Assembly (NCBI GenBank): GCA_010645155.1
Contig: CM021316.1
Coordinates: forward strand, 42,654 to 106,653
From: Tigriopus japonicus
Lineage: Eukaryota; Arthropoda; Copepoda; Harpacticoida; Harpacticidae
Reading direction: 5' to 3'
Length of the DNA stretch: 64,000 nucleotides
The notes below the pieces were generated by a model. It saw nothing but the letters and a program-made list of their open reading frames with translations. It was not told where the DNA came from and searched no databases. Shown here piece by piece: positions 10,889 through 21,239 of the stretch. Each line of letters opens with the position of its first letter. Positions within the stretch are counted from its first letter, which is position 1. The translations under genes were made by a program, and so were the position numbers.

Positions 10889-13720
10889 CTAAGATAGCTG
10901 GCTATTTAGAGCTCGAAAAAAATCCCCCATCTCAAATGTCAGTCGTGAAATCCAGCTGGCCAACACTTCATCAATCAGAGGGGGTTCGAAGGTGTCAATC
11001 TGGTCGGAAAGTTCTGCCAAAGAAGGAACTGTCTAACTACCCAAAACTTTCGAGGGAACTCGATTTCTTTGGCCGATCTAGTGTGCATCGTTAGCTTGCT
11101 CCCTCTGTTTCTCCATCAGTTGGAAGGATTCGTTAGAAAACCCACCTGGGAATATTTGGAAGTCCTTGCATGCAATAGAAGACTCTTCAGAGTTTGGATC
11201 TTTTCATTAAGATCTCGGTTTTCTGAAGATAGATGCTTGTTTATCTTGGAACAAGATACGATCTGACTTTGTTTGAAGGGACCGAGTGTTCCACTTATGC
11301 CTGAATGAAGTCAAGATAGATCAAGATTATCTTAAAAGCCCTCTTCAGCATCGGTCCATGATTCATTGATTGAGTGATTGATTACCTTCATCCGAGAAGG
11401 GACTTTGTGGGGTGCAAGGCAAAGGCCGGATTGAAGGCTAAAAATCGTAAAGATTCATGAATCTTTAGCACAACTTATTTTTCTATTTCTATCTTTTCAT
11501 TTTTTAATAATAAAAAAGCAACCTACTAGTAAGTTAGATGTTCCTCCCAAATTTCCAGCCAAAGTGGTCAAGATCTCACTCATTTGTCGGCGACATTGAA
11601 GGTATAAAGCTTGATGGCCATATCTATTGGAACCTTTTGGAAAGAGCATAAAAACTAATTTTACTCCGTGTTTGAAGTTGATCCTTGGCTGGCTAGAATT
11701 ACAATTCCAGCGATGAAAAGAGACATGGGAGAGAGGAATTCGCGGATTTAACTGTGCGCCCATGGGGCTTACTGAAATGTGCAGTTCCAACATTCTCAGG
11801 GATTTAGTCCAGTGTAAATCCGGTTTTGGAAAGACATTCCCGAATGGTGCAGGATTAAGGACCTGAAAATTGAGTAACTTCCCCGGCTTTCCTCGTAGTT
11901 CGCAGTACAAAGAACATCGAGAACATCGTAATCGAAGTTGGGGCATGGAACAAACGATGAACACGATCAATCAAAGTCTCACCTAAAAGCAGGCTTTGGT
12001 CTTTGATTGTGCCCTCACGGTACCATTTGGCAAACAGCTGCACTTGAGCTCGTCTTTCACTTCGACAAATGCCTTCACTTTGGTCCAATTGATCCACTTT
12101 GCGCTCACAAGCCATTTGCCGCACGTCACATTTCCTCTGAAGACGCTTGATGAGTTTGGCCGCTTGCTTCAAGATTAACTTGACCAGGGATTGTTTAATG
12201 CGATGGATGTAACCACGATAGTAGTCCACAAGTTGGGCCGACCTTTGGAGCTGATCTTCCCAATCTTGAGGGCAAGAAAAGGCCGCTCTCGAGTCACGAA
12301 GGCCATCAAGATTTAACCCCCCGTAGTCGTAGTTGGCCAACCTTTGGGAACGAAATGGAACAAGATTTCTTGCTCGGGGATCAATTATTTACTTTGCCTA
12401 ATATCCCCAAAACAAGCAGGGAATGTAGTACCCATACTGGTATCAAATATGAATAAGATTATACCTCGTGACTCGTGGAAATGGAATTGAGCATGTGTAT
12501 CAAGAACGTCTAGAGAAGTCGGAACATTAAAAAAGAGTCATATTTCTCTAGACCTGCCAGATCTAATATGCACATAAAAGGCCATAAAGACCAGAATTAT
12601 GACCGTACCAGCGACGATCTCGGATATGAATTAAGGCCGTTCCATTGCTTTCCCAAATGCAAATGCACAACCCATAGCACGGCAAGGATGCCGGCTTAAT
12701 CTATAAAGTTGAATTCATGACCTGATTCGGAAGGAAAAACTTTTGCAGCATACCCTGAACTCAATGACGAGCCTGGGGCAACTTTGGGGGCTTCCAAACT
12801 TAGCCCCTTGTGAGCTCGACAAGACTGGTAGGCTTGGATCACACTCATCGCCTTCGATTGGATGATTTTGAGTGACTCGCGACTCCTAATGGATTGAAAT
12901 TGGAAATTCTCTTGTAAAGGCCGAGCCTTCAACATCATGGAGGCTCGTTCATTCACCTGAGAACCTCTTGAAGCAAGGACGAATATTTATGTTGAGTCTG
13001 AATCCACTGCGGCATGTTGGACTTGGTCTGACGCACCGATTGCTGCTGAAGGCCAGAGAGGAGACCAGCTTGTTTGGACAGGTCCTTTAAATGAAGAGAT
13101 GTGGCCAGAAAACCGTATCGGAGTCGCTTGTTGGATCTAAACAAGAGTATTGGAGACGAAATCAAACTTTCGGCTGAATACTTTCCTCCACAAGAGGATC
13201 CAAAGAGATTCTTTTCGTGGACTTTGAGCCAGAATGAATGGCATTTCGTACTACTTTCCTGTTGCAGAGCTTCAGTTTGTCCGTGGCCATGGCCAAAAAA
13301 GGTCGCCTTTCATGGAGGAGCTTTTCAAGCAGAATAATTTGTCTGACGTATCCATTCAACTTGGTTCGAATTCCCCGGAGATGACCTGTTAAGATCAATG
13401 CTTTCCTTTCCCCTCGATTTGACCCGGTGGAAAGGGTTTTGAGTTGGTCTGTCTGTCGTTGGATCACTTTTATAAGCTCAGCTTTCTCAACTTGACAACT
13501 TAAATCCGGATAAATATGAGGCTGAAATAGTTGTTCAGGGTGGAATGAAGGTTCATTTCCGACCCGACAAGATCTGAACCTGGTACCTTGAAACTTGGGA
13601 GACTGTCGGAATGTCGCGAAGGTCGAGGATTTTGTCGAAACATTTCTCGAAGTTGTTGGTTTTCGTAATTGAGTTGATTGATTTGCACCTTTAGTCGCAT
13701 GTTTTCTAGGGCCAGAGACT
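10889..13720 (-). CDS. Coiled-coil protein of unknown family (seven exons, 5' end uncertain)
   Basis: Minus-strand exons: 13587-13720, 13255-13521, 12957-13136, 12754-12885, 11983-12341, 11146-11222, 10889-11032 (TAG at 10889-10891). Phases agree at every junction except the one into 12957-13136, where the acceptor choice is ambiguous. Visible coiled-coil runs include ALENMRLKVQINQLNYENQQ (exon 1) and LLLENRDLNEKIQTLKSLLL across the exon 5/6 junction. Exon 5 is Lys/Arg-rich and helical (IHRIKQSLVKLILKQAAKLI). The motif N-x2-L...[IV]..L+..L recurs here twice and twice more in the exons at 6488-9769, so the two exon sets look like related modules. Exon 1 starts in phase 1, so an upstream coding exon is needed. 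The midkine-like exon at 14478-14627 ends in phase 1 and would be compatible, but so would an unseen exon. No database family was recognised. Confidence 0.6.
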
Positions 13721-14477
13721 CTAGAAAATATCCAATTATGTATCAACGAAACGCGGTCCACTTTTGAACCACGTAGAACTTCCGTCTTAACTTCACGAAT
13801 AAATCTTGTCGAACGGGTGAATTCAATTTAAACTTTTTTGTGTGCCTCGCTATGAATCTGTAATCTCGAAACATGAGACAAAATTTAATGAAAACGTTCA
13901 AGCGACACAAAATATTCCGTGGGTTAGTCCAACTTTTGGTATTTCGTGGACTGGAAACAGAACGTGACTTTCTCGCGAGATAAATAAAGCTGAATTTTTG
14001 CCTCCATCTCCCTTCAGGACCTTCACGGTCTTGCTAAAGTGAGAGCTGTAAAAGTTCCTGGGACACAAGAATATCCTGCCTTCCCCAGAACTTTTAAAAT
14101 GTCCTTGAAATGGAGGATTTGTAACCTTGGTTTCTGCCTTGAGTCTTGACATTCACCAAGATAAAGGACCCCGTTTCGCAAAACCTTTGGGAAGGCTCTT
14201 GTTTCAGGAACAAGACAAAACCCATCTCAGGTAAGACAATCTGAGGACACATCGGGTTTCTTCTTTCGAGACAAAACCGCAAGGACCAAATTCCCATGGT
14301 TTTGCTAACCCCCCTGTATTGTGCCATACTTAAGGCTCTTATGTAAATGTAGTTCAAAATGAAGTTTAACCCCACGGAAATTTGAACAAGAGGCAACCGA
14401 ACAAAGTCCTGTCAATTGATCCCAGGTCCGATAGAGTATGGCGAACGATGTTCTTTTTAACGAGGTGGCCGATTTAC

Positions 14478-16191
14478 CTTTGGGAATCTCTCCTATGGTG
14501 CAGTCTTTGGTGAGGGTTCTTTGTGGAGCACAACCCGCAATAAATATCGACTTGAGTGGAATGTTTTTGGAACGAAGCATCGTGTGGGGATCACAGTTGC
14601 TCCAAGGTACATTTTGATAGACGCAAACTAAAATAAGATGAAAATCAAGCAACGGAATAACGAGGCGACGCTTCGGGGACTCAGGGTTCCTAATGAATGT
14701 TTGGGCTGTCTTTTTTTCTGGAGACAAATGATCCTTGGAATGGGTTTGATGATGTTGACCACTACAACTACCATTAGGACTGATGATATTGCTGAGTATG
14801 ACCATCCCAAGCGTGACTGGGATGCTCTAGCATGTTATTGTAATCATTTCTTTGGCACGAGGGGATGTAGTCCTCAAAGCCACATCTTTGGAACACAAGA
14901 TCTTGATTCTGAATAGACAAGTGATCAATACTAGTTTCAATTTTCCTATTTGTTGACAATTCACAAATCTAAGGTCATTCTTAACTAAAGAAATATTTAC
15001 TACTGGATGTCGGACGACCAACCGGTTTGGTTAAAAAATGCAAATAAATTCGCCAAAAAATGCACTTAAATGTGCAAAAAAGGAGAAAAAAAATCTTTTT
15101 AGGTGCAACATGCATCAACAGTTGAGGATCATTTGGACTAAATTGAATTTGAATTTCAACTCAGATCCCTATTAAATAGTAATTTTTGGCCCCTGCCAAC
15201 ACGGTATCAAATTTGGTGGGCCTAGACCCAAAAATAGTTGCCGATCCCTGATCTAGGAATTTATATTTTACAAGAACCACTGATTTTTTTTCTGGACAAG
15301 AATGCTATCATTGATAATCATGCCTCCAGCACTAAACAAATCACTTTCGTTCCTCTGCAAATGACAACTTGCTTGTTTGTATTGAAAATATCTCTCTAGA
15401 CTCGGATGCTTAACTGATTTTAAAATAGGAATACTTATTCTACTCAACATAAGCAAAGGCTCATTTACGGAAGACCGTCCCGGATTTGGTCCGTGTAGAA
15501 ATTGCCATTCTTAAGGTTTGCATCAGGGGTCGGCAACCACTTTTGTGTCAAGGCCCACCAAATTTGATTGCATGTTGTCAGGGGCCCACCAAACAGTCAA
15601 TGGTAGGTTTAGGGGCCCACAAATGAATGATAAAAGAGCTTTGGGTCCACGAGCACAGTACAATGGATGTCTCGGGGGCCCACTAGTTTGGACTTTCTCC
15701 ATAAATCCTGGGCCCACGAAAGACCACCCTTGGGCCCACATGTGGGCCGCGGCCCACCGGTTGCCTATCCCTGGTTTGCATTGTTGTTGAAAGGTATTCA
15801 GAGGTTCTGAATTGTTGTCTTTTGCCATCCAAGTGGCCAGTCGTCCGGCATTCATTTGTTTGTAAATCTGTGACTCAGCTGGACACTCATTGAACGCATT
15901 CAAGATTTAAATTTGGCGCGATATCTTTAGCGCGTCCGCAACCTTCTAATGATGAACATGACCCTTGTTACATATTGTTCTATCCCTACTGCACTGCGAA
16001 AGCCACGAATCCTGAAACAGAGCCATAAAAAATGAGAAATTGCTCCTACCTTTGACCCCATTGGAGACGAGGATCTCGGAATCGCCCTTGTTTTGAACCG
16101 TTTCTTGACCGGAGCCTGGCGCCAAAAGAAACACACTCAGGGTGGCCAAAATGAGCACAAGCCACGAAATCTTGGTCATAGTGGCAATCAA
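14478..16191 (-). CDS. Secreted midkine/pleiotrophin-like protein: signal-peptide exon plus first cysteine domain (partial)
   Basis: Exon 1 (16050-16191) opens with ATG and codes a clear signal peptide (MTKISWLVLILATLSVFLLA, then PGSGQ), ending in phase 1 at a GTAGGA donor. Exon 2 (14478-14627, 150 bp, phases 1-1) codes one domain: C-V-Y...PWSNCDP...C...RTLTKDC. It has the same Cys/Trp pattern as the exons at 2618-2773 and 2208-2399. Miple-type proteins are secreted, heparin-binding growth factors. The 1.4-kb intron contains a hAT transposase relic and a hAT MITE. After exon 2 the phase fits both the coiled-coil exon at 13720 and the second midkine-like exon at 2773, so the rest of the gene is unresolved. 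I infer that 2773 is the natural continuation because all three domains sit on symmetrical 1-1 exons. Confidence 0.65.
15185..15250 (-). mobile_element. hAT MITE end fragment
   Basis: AAATTTGGTGGGCC...GTTGCCGATCCCTG matches the terminal part of the hAT MITE at 15524-15773. Only one end is present. Confidence 0.6.
15268..15900 (-). pseudogene. hAT transposase remnant, interrupted by a MITE
   Basis: On the minus strand, the piece at 15268-15456 reads ...KHPSLERYF...ESDLFSAGGMIINDSIL. This resembles the C-terminal dimerisation region of hAT transposases (SE+LFSAAG...R..L). A second stretch at about 15782-15900 is separated from it by the 250-bp MITE at 15524-15773. Frames are broken and the catalytic parts are missing. 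The family call rests on the short LFSAGG block. Confidence 0.5.
15516..15781. mobile_element. hAT-type MITE, 250 bp, with perfect 8-bp target duplication
   Basis: The element 15524-15773 starts CAGGGGTCGGCAACC and ends GGTTGCCTATCCCTG, the inverted CAG...CTG ends of hAT elements. GTTTGCAT is duplicated exactly at 15516-15523 and 15774-15781. The body is rich in GGGCCCACC-like repeats. Related copies are at 41743-41953 and 61472-61721, with an end fragment at 15185-15250. No coding capacity: the ORFs over it are chance. Confidence 0.9.
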
Positions 16192-16371
16192 ATGTCAAGG
16201 AGCTCACTGGACAAGTTTCTTGATGAACTCACAACTTGGATTGTCAATCACACACTGCAAAATTCATTAAGACCTAATAACAGAACATCCGTCTTTGGAA
16301 GCAGGCCTCTTCCCTTTGGCAACAAAAGCGAGACTGACAGACAAGTTAGAATGGCGAGAACGAGCGAGAAA

Positions 16372-16400
16372 AAAAAGCGAGAGAGAGAGAGGGAGAGAAA
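16372..16400. repeat. (GA)n microsatellite
   Basis: GA-rich tract with two interruptions just upstream of the signal-peptide exon of the minus-strand midkine-like gene. Confidence 0.7.
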
Positions 16401-16922
16401 ACTTGGTTCCCTTCTTTGGGTTCAGAGAGTTGGGCAACGTGACTTGACGCGTTCCATTTGGACCAACGGGGCCAGAGGAAAGAAGAAGATCATCATTTGA
16501 GTGGGATGGAATAAGGATTTTTTTTATCCCGTGGATTTGTCGGATCCACACTAGTTTTCAGAGTACAGAAAGATGCAAAGGGAAATAAGGATAGGCGGAC
16601 ACATCCGTGTTTTTGGTCAAAGTTTTCCCTGAGAAAGCAATCTAGGAAAGCATTTCCCCCCATACAAACGTTTGGGATATTAGAAATAAAGATGAGGGGT
16701 AGGGTAAGGAGAAATGTTTAGATGGCGTTTTCATCATGTCTATGCGGTCTTTGGAAGTTGTTGTAGTGTGCAATCCTCTAATGAAGAAATGGGCCAGAAC
16801 CACAGACCATGACTTTTTCACACAGTTGCCAATGGACGTTTCTTTGGAAATGAACTCCCTCATACTCAGATCCCCGTCGGAAATCTGGTAGATGTAAACA
16901 CAAGTACACAACTTATTTGTAA

Positions 16923-17388
16923 CGCATTTCCAAGAAGCACTAGAATCATGGAGTGGGAGGCTAGCAATGAGATTAATGATTTCCAGTAAGAACAATTCAA
17001 TTACGTTCTTCTGCAAATGAGACCTTGCATATGTTGACAAGAATACGTATTTCAATTTTCAGTTGAATCGGACGTCGGAGACAAAAGTTATGCTCACTCA
17101 AAGTTCAGTGCAAATCCTACCGAGAATGAATGAACTCGCCCTTTTGTGGTAATCGTTTTACCATAAAAGGGCCAGTTCATTCATTCTATGCTCTCGTCAG
17201 TACATAAGTTTGAGAAGGCATAACTTTTCACTCCGGCGTTCGATTGGGCTGAAATTTGAAATACGTGTTCTTCTCAATGCAACCCAGGTCTCAATTGCAG
17301 AAGAACGCAAATGGTTCGTTTCTGCTGGAAATCATAATTCTCATTGCTAGCCTCCCACTCCATGATTTCCGTGCTTCTTGGCATTTCT
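16923..17388. mobile_element. Foldback (palindromic) element, copy 1
   Basis: The element 16932-17379 starts AAGAAGCAC and ends GTGCTTCTT. Long inverted arms follow (GGAGTGGGAGGCTAGCAATG against its complement), with a further inverted pair in the centre (ACTCGCCCTTTTGTGGTAAT against its mirror). The flanks CGCATTTCC and GGCATTTCT match at 7 of 9 positions, which suggests a decayed 9-bp duplication. It is homologous to 51235-51665 and to a broken copy at about 58982-59600. Confidence 0.8.
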
Positions 17389-18285
17389 CAACAGTGTTTA
17401 CAATATATTGATGTTAAGAACGCTTTCTATAAAGATTGTCTTTTTTGGCCAAAGTTAATGGTGGAAATCCGTTATTCAATCCTTTCATTGCTTGTCGCCA
17501 ATAGACTGCAAAATCACACGAAGGCATTAAAATGGTGTTTGAAATCGGCACTTTCAGCGTTTTGAGTGTTTCTTCTTTTAACGGAACGTTTCTTTTATTA
17601 CGTATTTTTGTTAAGGTAACGTTTGTTTCTCTATCTAATCATTGTATCCAATTTAAGAAGTGTTTATTGATTAGAAAAGTTGGGAAAACACTTTTTTTTT
17701 GACTAGGTTATGCCAAGTGCATCAACAACACCTGTAGTCATTTTGAGCCCAAGACAACCAACATCTGTCCCACTTGTGGAGGCTAGTCTGCACCCACAAC
17801 ACCCTCCATCCTTTTGAGTGCGGGCAAGGGCTGTCACGGCCGGGTTGTCATTGCTTTGGTGCAACACGGCAAACGCAACCACCATTCTATGAACGAGATG
17901 AGGGCGATCTACGTTAGCTGAGCATTGGTGACCATTTAAGTCCAAAGGCATTTTGATACATTCTTGATCTAGTCGTCATGTGATTCTTAAAAACAGACAA
18001 ACAAAGCCTTACACTTTAAAAACAGTTGACGAGCTCAGAAGTTTTGCTTCAGTTTTAAGAACTAAAAAACTTAAAAAAAACTTGGTCTGTATGGAGAACA
18101 CTAGGGCTAGAAAAAAAACGGTTTTTCTTGGAGTCATGATAAGATTGAAGACGTTTCAAGCTGTAGTGTCAGCTTATTGCTGACGCGAGCAAAGTTAAAG
18201 AACAAGGTGTTTGCAAGCCTCTAGAATTTTTGCTCGACGACCAAACAACTTTTTTTCTTAGCTCTAGTGATCACAAGTTCTTTGG

Positions 18286-18613
18286 CTAGAAAGGATTTTT
18301 CCCCAACCTCCTTTGGGCTATTTGGGTATGTGTGAAGGTGCCCCATCCTGCTGAAACACCACATTCGTATCTGGGTAGTTGGCACGGACCCATGGCACTA
18401 ACTTCTCCAAGATCTTCATTTGGTAGGTCAGCCTCCAACCGACTGACAACCAAATGAGGCAACGATTTTGCCATCGGAGGCCACCAAGGCCAAGGACATG
18501 GCAGATACAGGATGATTTGTGGTGCTGAGATTCCAGACAGACTTGACGACCTTCCTGCACTGCTTTGCAATCTCTGTAATATCTTTGCCAACCATACAAA
18601 GGGCGTGGATCAA
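18286..18613 (-). pseudogene. Mariner/Tc1-type transposase fragment
   Basis: In two overlapping minus-strand frames, the fragment includes SAMSLALVASDGKI and NYPDTNVVFQQDGAPSHIPK. The second is the block around the second catalytic Asp (QQDGAPSH) of IS630/Tc1/mariner transposases. Both termini and the third catalytic residue are missing, and the frame shifts inside. It belongs to a different subfamily from the copy at 19858-20748. Confidence 0.75.
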
Positions 18614-18712
18614 AATTTGTCAGTCACATTTGGGCAATACTTTCTCTGATTCTGAGGCACTTAGGAAAGTCTACCTTTTAAAGAGAGTTAATCATTAATA
18701 TCGTTTATAAAA

Positions 18713-18922
18713 TTACCGTTTATATGAAATTTGATTTACCCATGAGTTACTGTTGGCAGATCTGTACAACCCTTGAATAGTGGGTTGGTCAGGAATTGTA
18801 TTTAAAAAATTGTCCAATCCTGCCTTAAATGCTGTTGGAGGATCAGCTCCTACATATTCCCGACGAAGACTAAGTTTAATTTGTTTTAGAATTGCATTGT
18901 ATTTTTGCACGTGGACTCGCAC
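18713..18922 (-). mobile_element. CR1-like LINE 3' end fragment
   Basis: Minus strand reads LSLRREYVGADPPTAFKAGL, then IPDQPTIQGLYRSANSNSWV. This is the C-terminal end of the LINE polymerase repeated at 24985, 55567, 56807 and 59236. It is preceded on the minus side by no core domain, so it is 5'-truncated as LINEs usually are. Confidence 0.75.
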
Positions 18923-20115
18923 AATCTTGATTTATTTTGCAAAAAACAAGTGTAAACATTTTTTCACCGCACCTTGTAGTTAAGTTTGATTGGGCACAAA
19001 TCACTTACATCAAATGGCATCGTTTCGTTCCCAAATTACCCAAGAACTACTTACCAAATTTGTCAGAACCATTTTTGCAATATGTGCGGAAATATTTGGC
19101 AGGTTTCCAGGAGGTGGTTTCAGAATCGGATACAAGTTCAGAAGAATGCAAAAATTCGACTTTTGGGAAAGCTGCACGAAATTTGAACTTCTCCCTTGAG
19201 TTAAAAGGTCATAACTTCTGCGCGAACATATCTTTGTCAAAATCATCTTCTCCAGAAACTAGCGAAATTAGAGACAGTGCAGGCCCAATTCATTGTTCCA
19301 CACAAATCAAGGAATTTTTCTGAAATTAAATGTCGAGTAGATGCAAAATGTGAATAAAAGACACACAGCAGTGTGAGCAGTGTGCAAATCTAAAATCAGG
19401 ACTTTGATAAGTGACACATTTTTTTAAGTATAAGACGTGGTGTGTAAAGATTCAGACTTTGAGGTTGGAGAATCCTCAAACAGATCTCTAATTGTGAGAC
19501 TAAAGTGTCCCCCAATTTTTTTTTTCAGAATCTTTTCCAGTTGTTTTCTTTCAATAAAATTTTGACCTAAGAAGTTCTCAATTTCAATTTCGCTCTGTGA
19601 TGATCAAACTTGTTCAAAAAATGCTAGCAAAACGTCATAAAAATCCATGACTCTCAATAATTAAGTAAGATAAGTTTTTAGTTATCTTAGTATTTAGTAT
19701 AAGTTATTAAGTTTATATGTCTTGTTAATCACTAACAGGTACAATCTAAAGATTATTGTTTAAAGGTGAGGATTTGACAAATTCGTGTAGATAAAAAAGC
19801 AATGACGGCCATAACTTTGTAAATTTTAATATGATTTAATTAAACCGTTCAGGGGGTTTAAAAACATGCTAAATTTAACTTATCTTCAATATGGCCCCCA
19901 TTGGCCGCAATACCTGCCTCCAAACGGCCGTGGAAATATTGGCAGGTCTTCACAATGTTCTTTGTCAATGTGACATTGCACTCGGTCTCAACGGCAGCCT
20001 TCAGGGCGTCGATATTTTGGTGGGGTGTGGTGCAAGCTATTGTCTCAACAACGCTCCAAAAAGAAAAGTCCAGGGGATTGAGATCAGGCGAGGAAGGGGG
20101 GCCAAAGGTCCTTGG

Positions 20116-20385
20116 GCCAGAACAGGGATAACCTATATAATAGTATAAATACTGGATACGAACNNNNNNNNNNNNNNNNNNNNNNNNNNNNNNNNNNNNN
20201 NNNNNNNNNNNNNNNNNNNNNNNNNNNNNNNNNNNNNNNNNNNNNNNNNNNNNNNNNNNNNNNNNNNNNNNNNNNNNNNNNNNNNNNNNNNNNNNNNNNN
20301 NNNNNNNNNNNNNNNNNNNNNNNNNNNNNNNNNNNNNNAAAAATCGGAGTTCGTGTCCACCCCTTTCAGGGGTTCCTGGCCAGAA
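20116..20385. mobile_element. Insertion with 7-bp duplication; interior replaced by an N-run
   Basis: The element 20123-20378 starts CAGGGATAACCTATATAATA and ends TTTCAGGGGTTCCTG. GCCAGAA is duplicated at 20116-20122 and 20379-20385, and removing the insert restores the mariner reading frame (PSFWP). Both visible ends are identical to the ends of the complete 2,051-bp element at 25675-27725, so this is a second copy whose interior was not assembled. Confidence 0.85.
20164..20338. other. Assembly gap (175 N)
   Basis: A run of N inside the insertion at 20123-20378. By comparison with the complete copy at 25675-27725, the real missing length is probably close to 2 kb rather than 175 bp. Confidence 0.95.
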
Positions 20386-21078
20386 GGAGGGCAAGTTTGA
20401 GTACATACACTCTTGCATGATCTTGGCCGTGTGGCAGGAAGCGCCGCCCTGCTGCCACACATACTTGCCATTGGGGTAGGTGACGTCAAGCCAGACCTTC
20501 AACTTGGTCTGGAGCTTCTCTAAGTACTCCTTGGTGCCCATTTTTAGGCCTTTTGGGCACCACATTGGAGCCATCTTGATGCTTCTGACGCCACAATGCC
20601 AAGCATCTTGGCACTGGTGTGGAACTTTGTCCGGTTTAAAGGGGACAGTGCTGAAAGTCCGCAAACTGACGCCCATGGTGGCGGCAATCTCCTTTAGCGC
20701 CACTTGGGTGTAAGAAAAATCGGGTATCCTTTGGTTTCGGGATTTCATTTTTAGTTTGTTTTCATGAATTGACCAGTTTTTGGTTTCAATCGGAAGAGAA
20801 AGGTTTTAAGATTGTAGTGTCAAAATTTCCGACGAAAAATATCATTTTTGACGGCTCTAGAGCAATTTAAAGACCTACGCAGTTTTGTCTTCGCCTTGTA
20901 TATTGAAAATTGGCAAGATATTTTTGGCTACACTTGCGTCTATTTAAGAAGAACAAGCAACGCCGGAATATCAAAGATTTATTTTGTGCATTTTGGTTTC
21001 TTGCTCAACCACGCCCACTATTATTTGGTAAACATTTTTGCAGAAAAAATGACCGGGTTTGAAGAAGCGGCTTCACAA

Positions 21079-21215
21079 TACTGATGTGTTTCGAGTTGGA
21101 TTTTTGCAGGAGTTTTGCCATTTTGGTTTTTAGGGTCAAAAAGCTGACCACAACTAAACTTTTCAACAGGCAATAGACCTTACCTACCATAAAATATGGC
21201 AGCACTGCCAACTCG
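21079..21215. repeat. Dispersed repeat, also at 41118-41263
   Basis: Shared features with 41118-41263 in the same order: ACTGATGTGTTT, GATTTTTG, a GGTTTTT block, AAGCTGACCACAA (AAGCTAACCACAA in the other copy) and ATGGCAGCACTGC. No coding sequence or clear ends; the type of element is unknown. Confidence 0.55.
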
Positions 21216-21239
21216 AAATCCATTTTTATAACTATCGAT

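Larger units (their letters stand above)
19858..20748 (-). pseudogene. Mariner-type transposase, internally deleted, inactivated and split by an insertion
   Basis: The frame holds a short N-terminal part, then FPKGLKMGT-like (CPKGLKMGTKEYLEKL), WQQGGASCHTAK, and after the insertion PPSSPDLNPLDFSFWSVVET and HQNIDALKAAVE. The conserved Asp of WQQDGA is Gly here, the region with the first catalytic Asp is deleted, and the element at 20123-20378 interrupts it. It is clearly non-functional. The GC-rich coding style matches the mariner copies at 60565-61235 and 63821-64000, probably the same family. Confidence 0.85.

Noticed and set aside
14100..14330. Possible extra exon (KPWEFGPCGFVSKEETRC) after the first midkine-like domain
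   Set aside because: The acceptor at about 14316 has the right phase and the peptide looks like a cysteine domain, but no convincing donor follows before a stop.
14628..14916. A hydrophobic minus-strand ORF (MGWSYSAISSVLMVVVVV) and a plus-strand ORF over it
   Set aside because: It looks like a signal peptide but has no usable donor, and the exon at 16050-16191 gives a better, phase-matched signal-peptide exon.
15523..15903. ORFs of 90-126 codons on both strands
   Set aside because: They run through the non-coding hAT MITE and its GGGCCCA-rich body.
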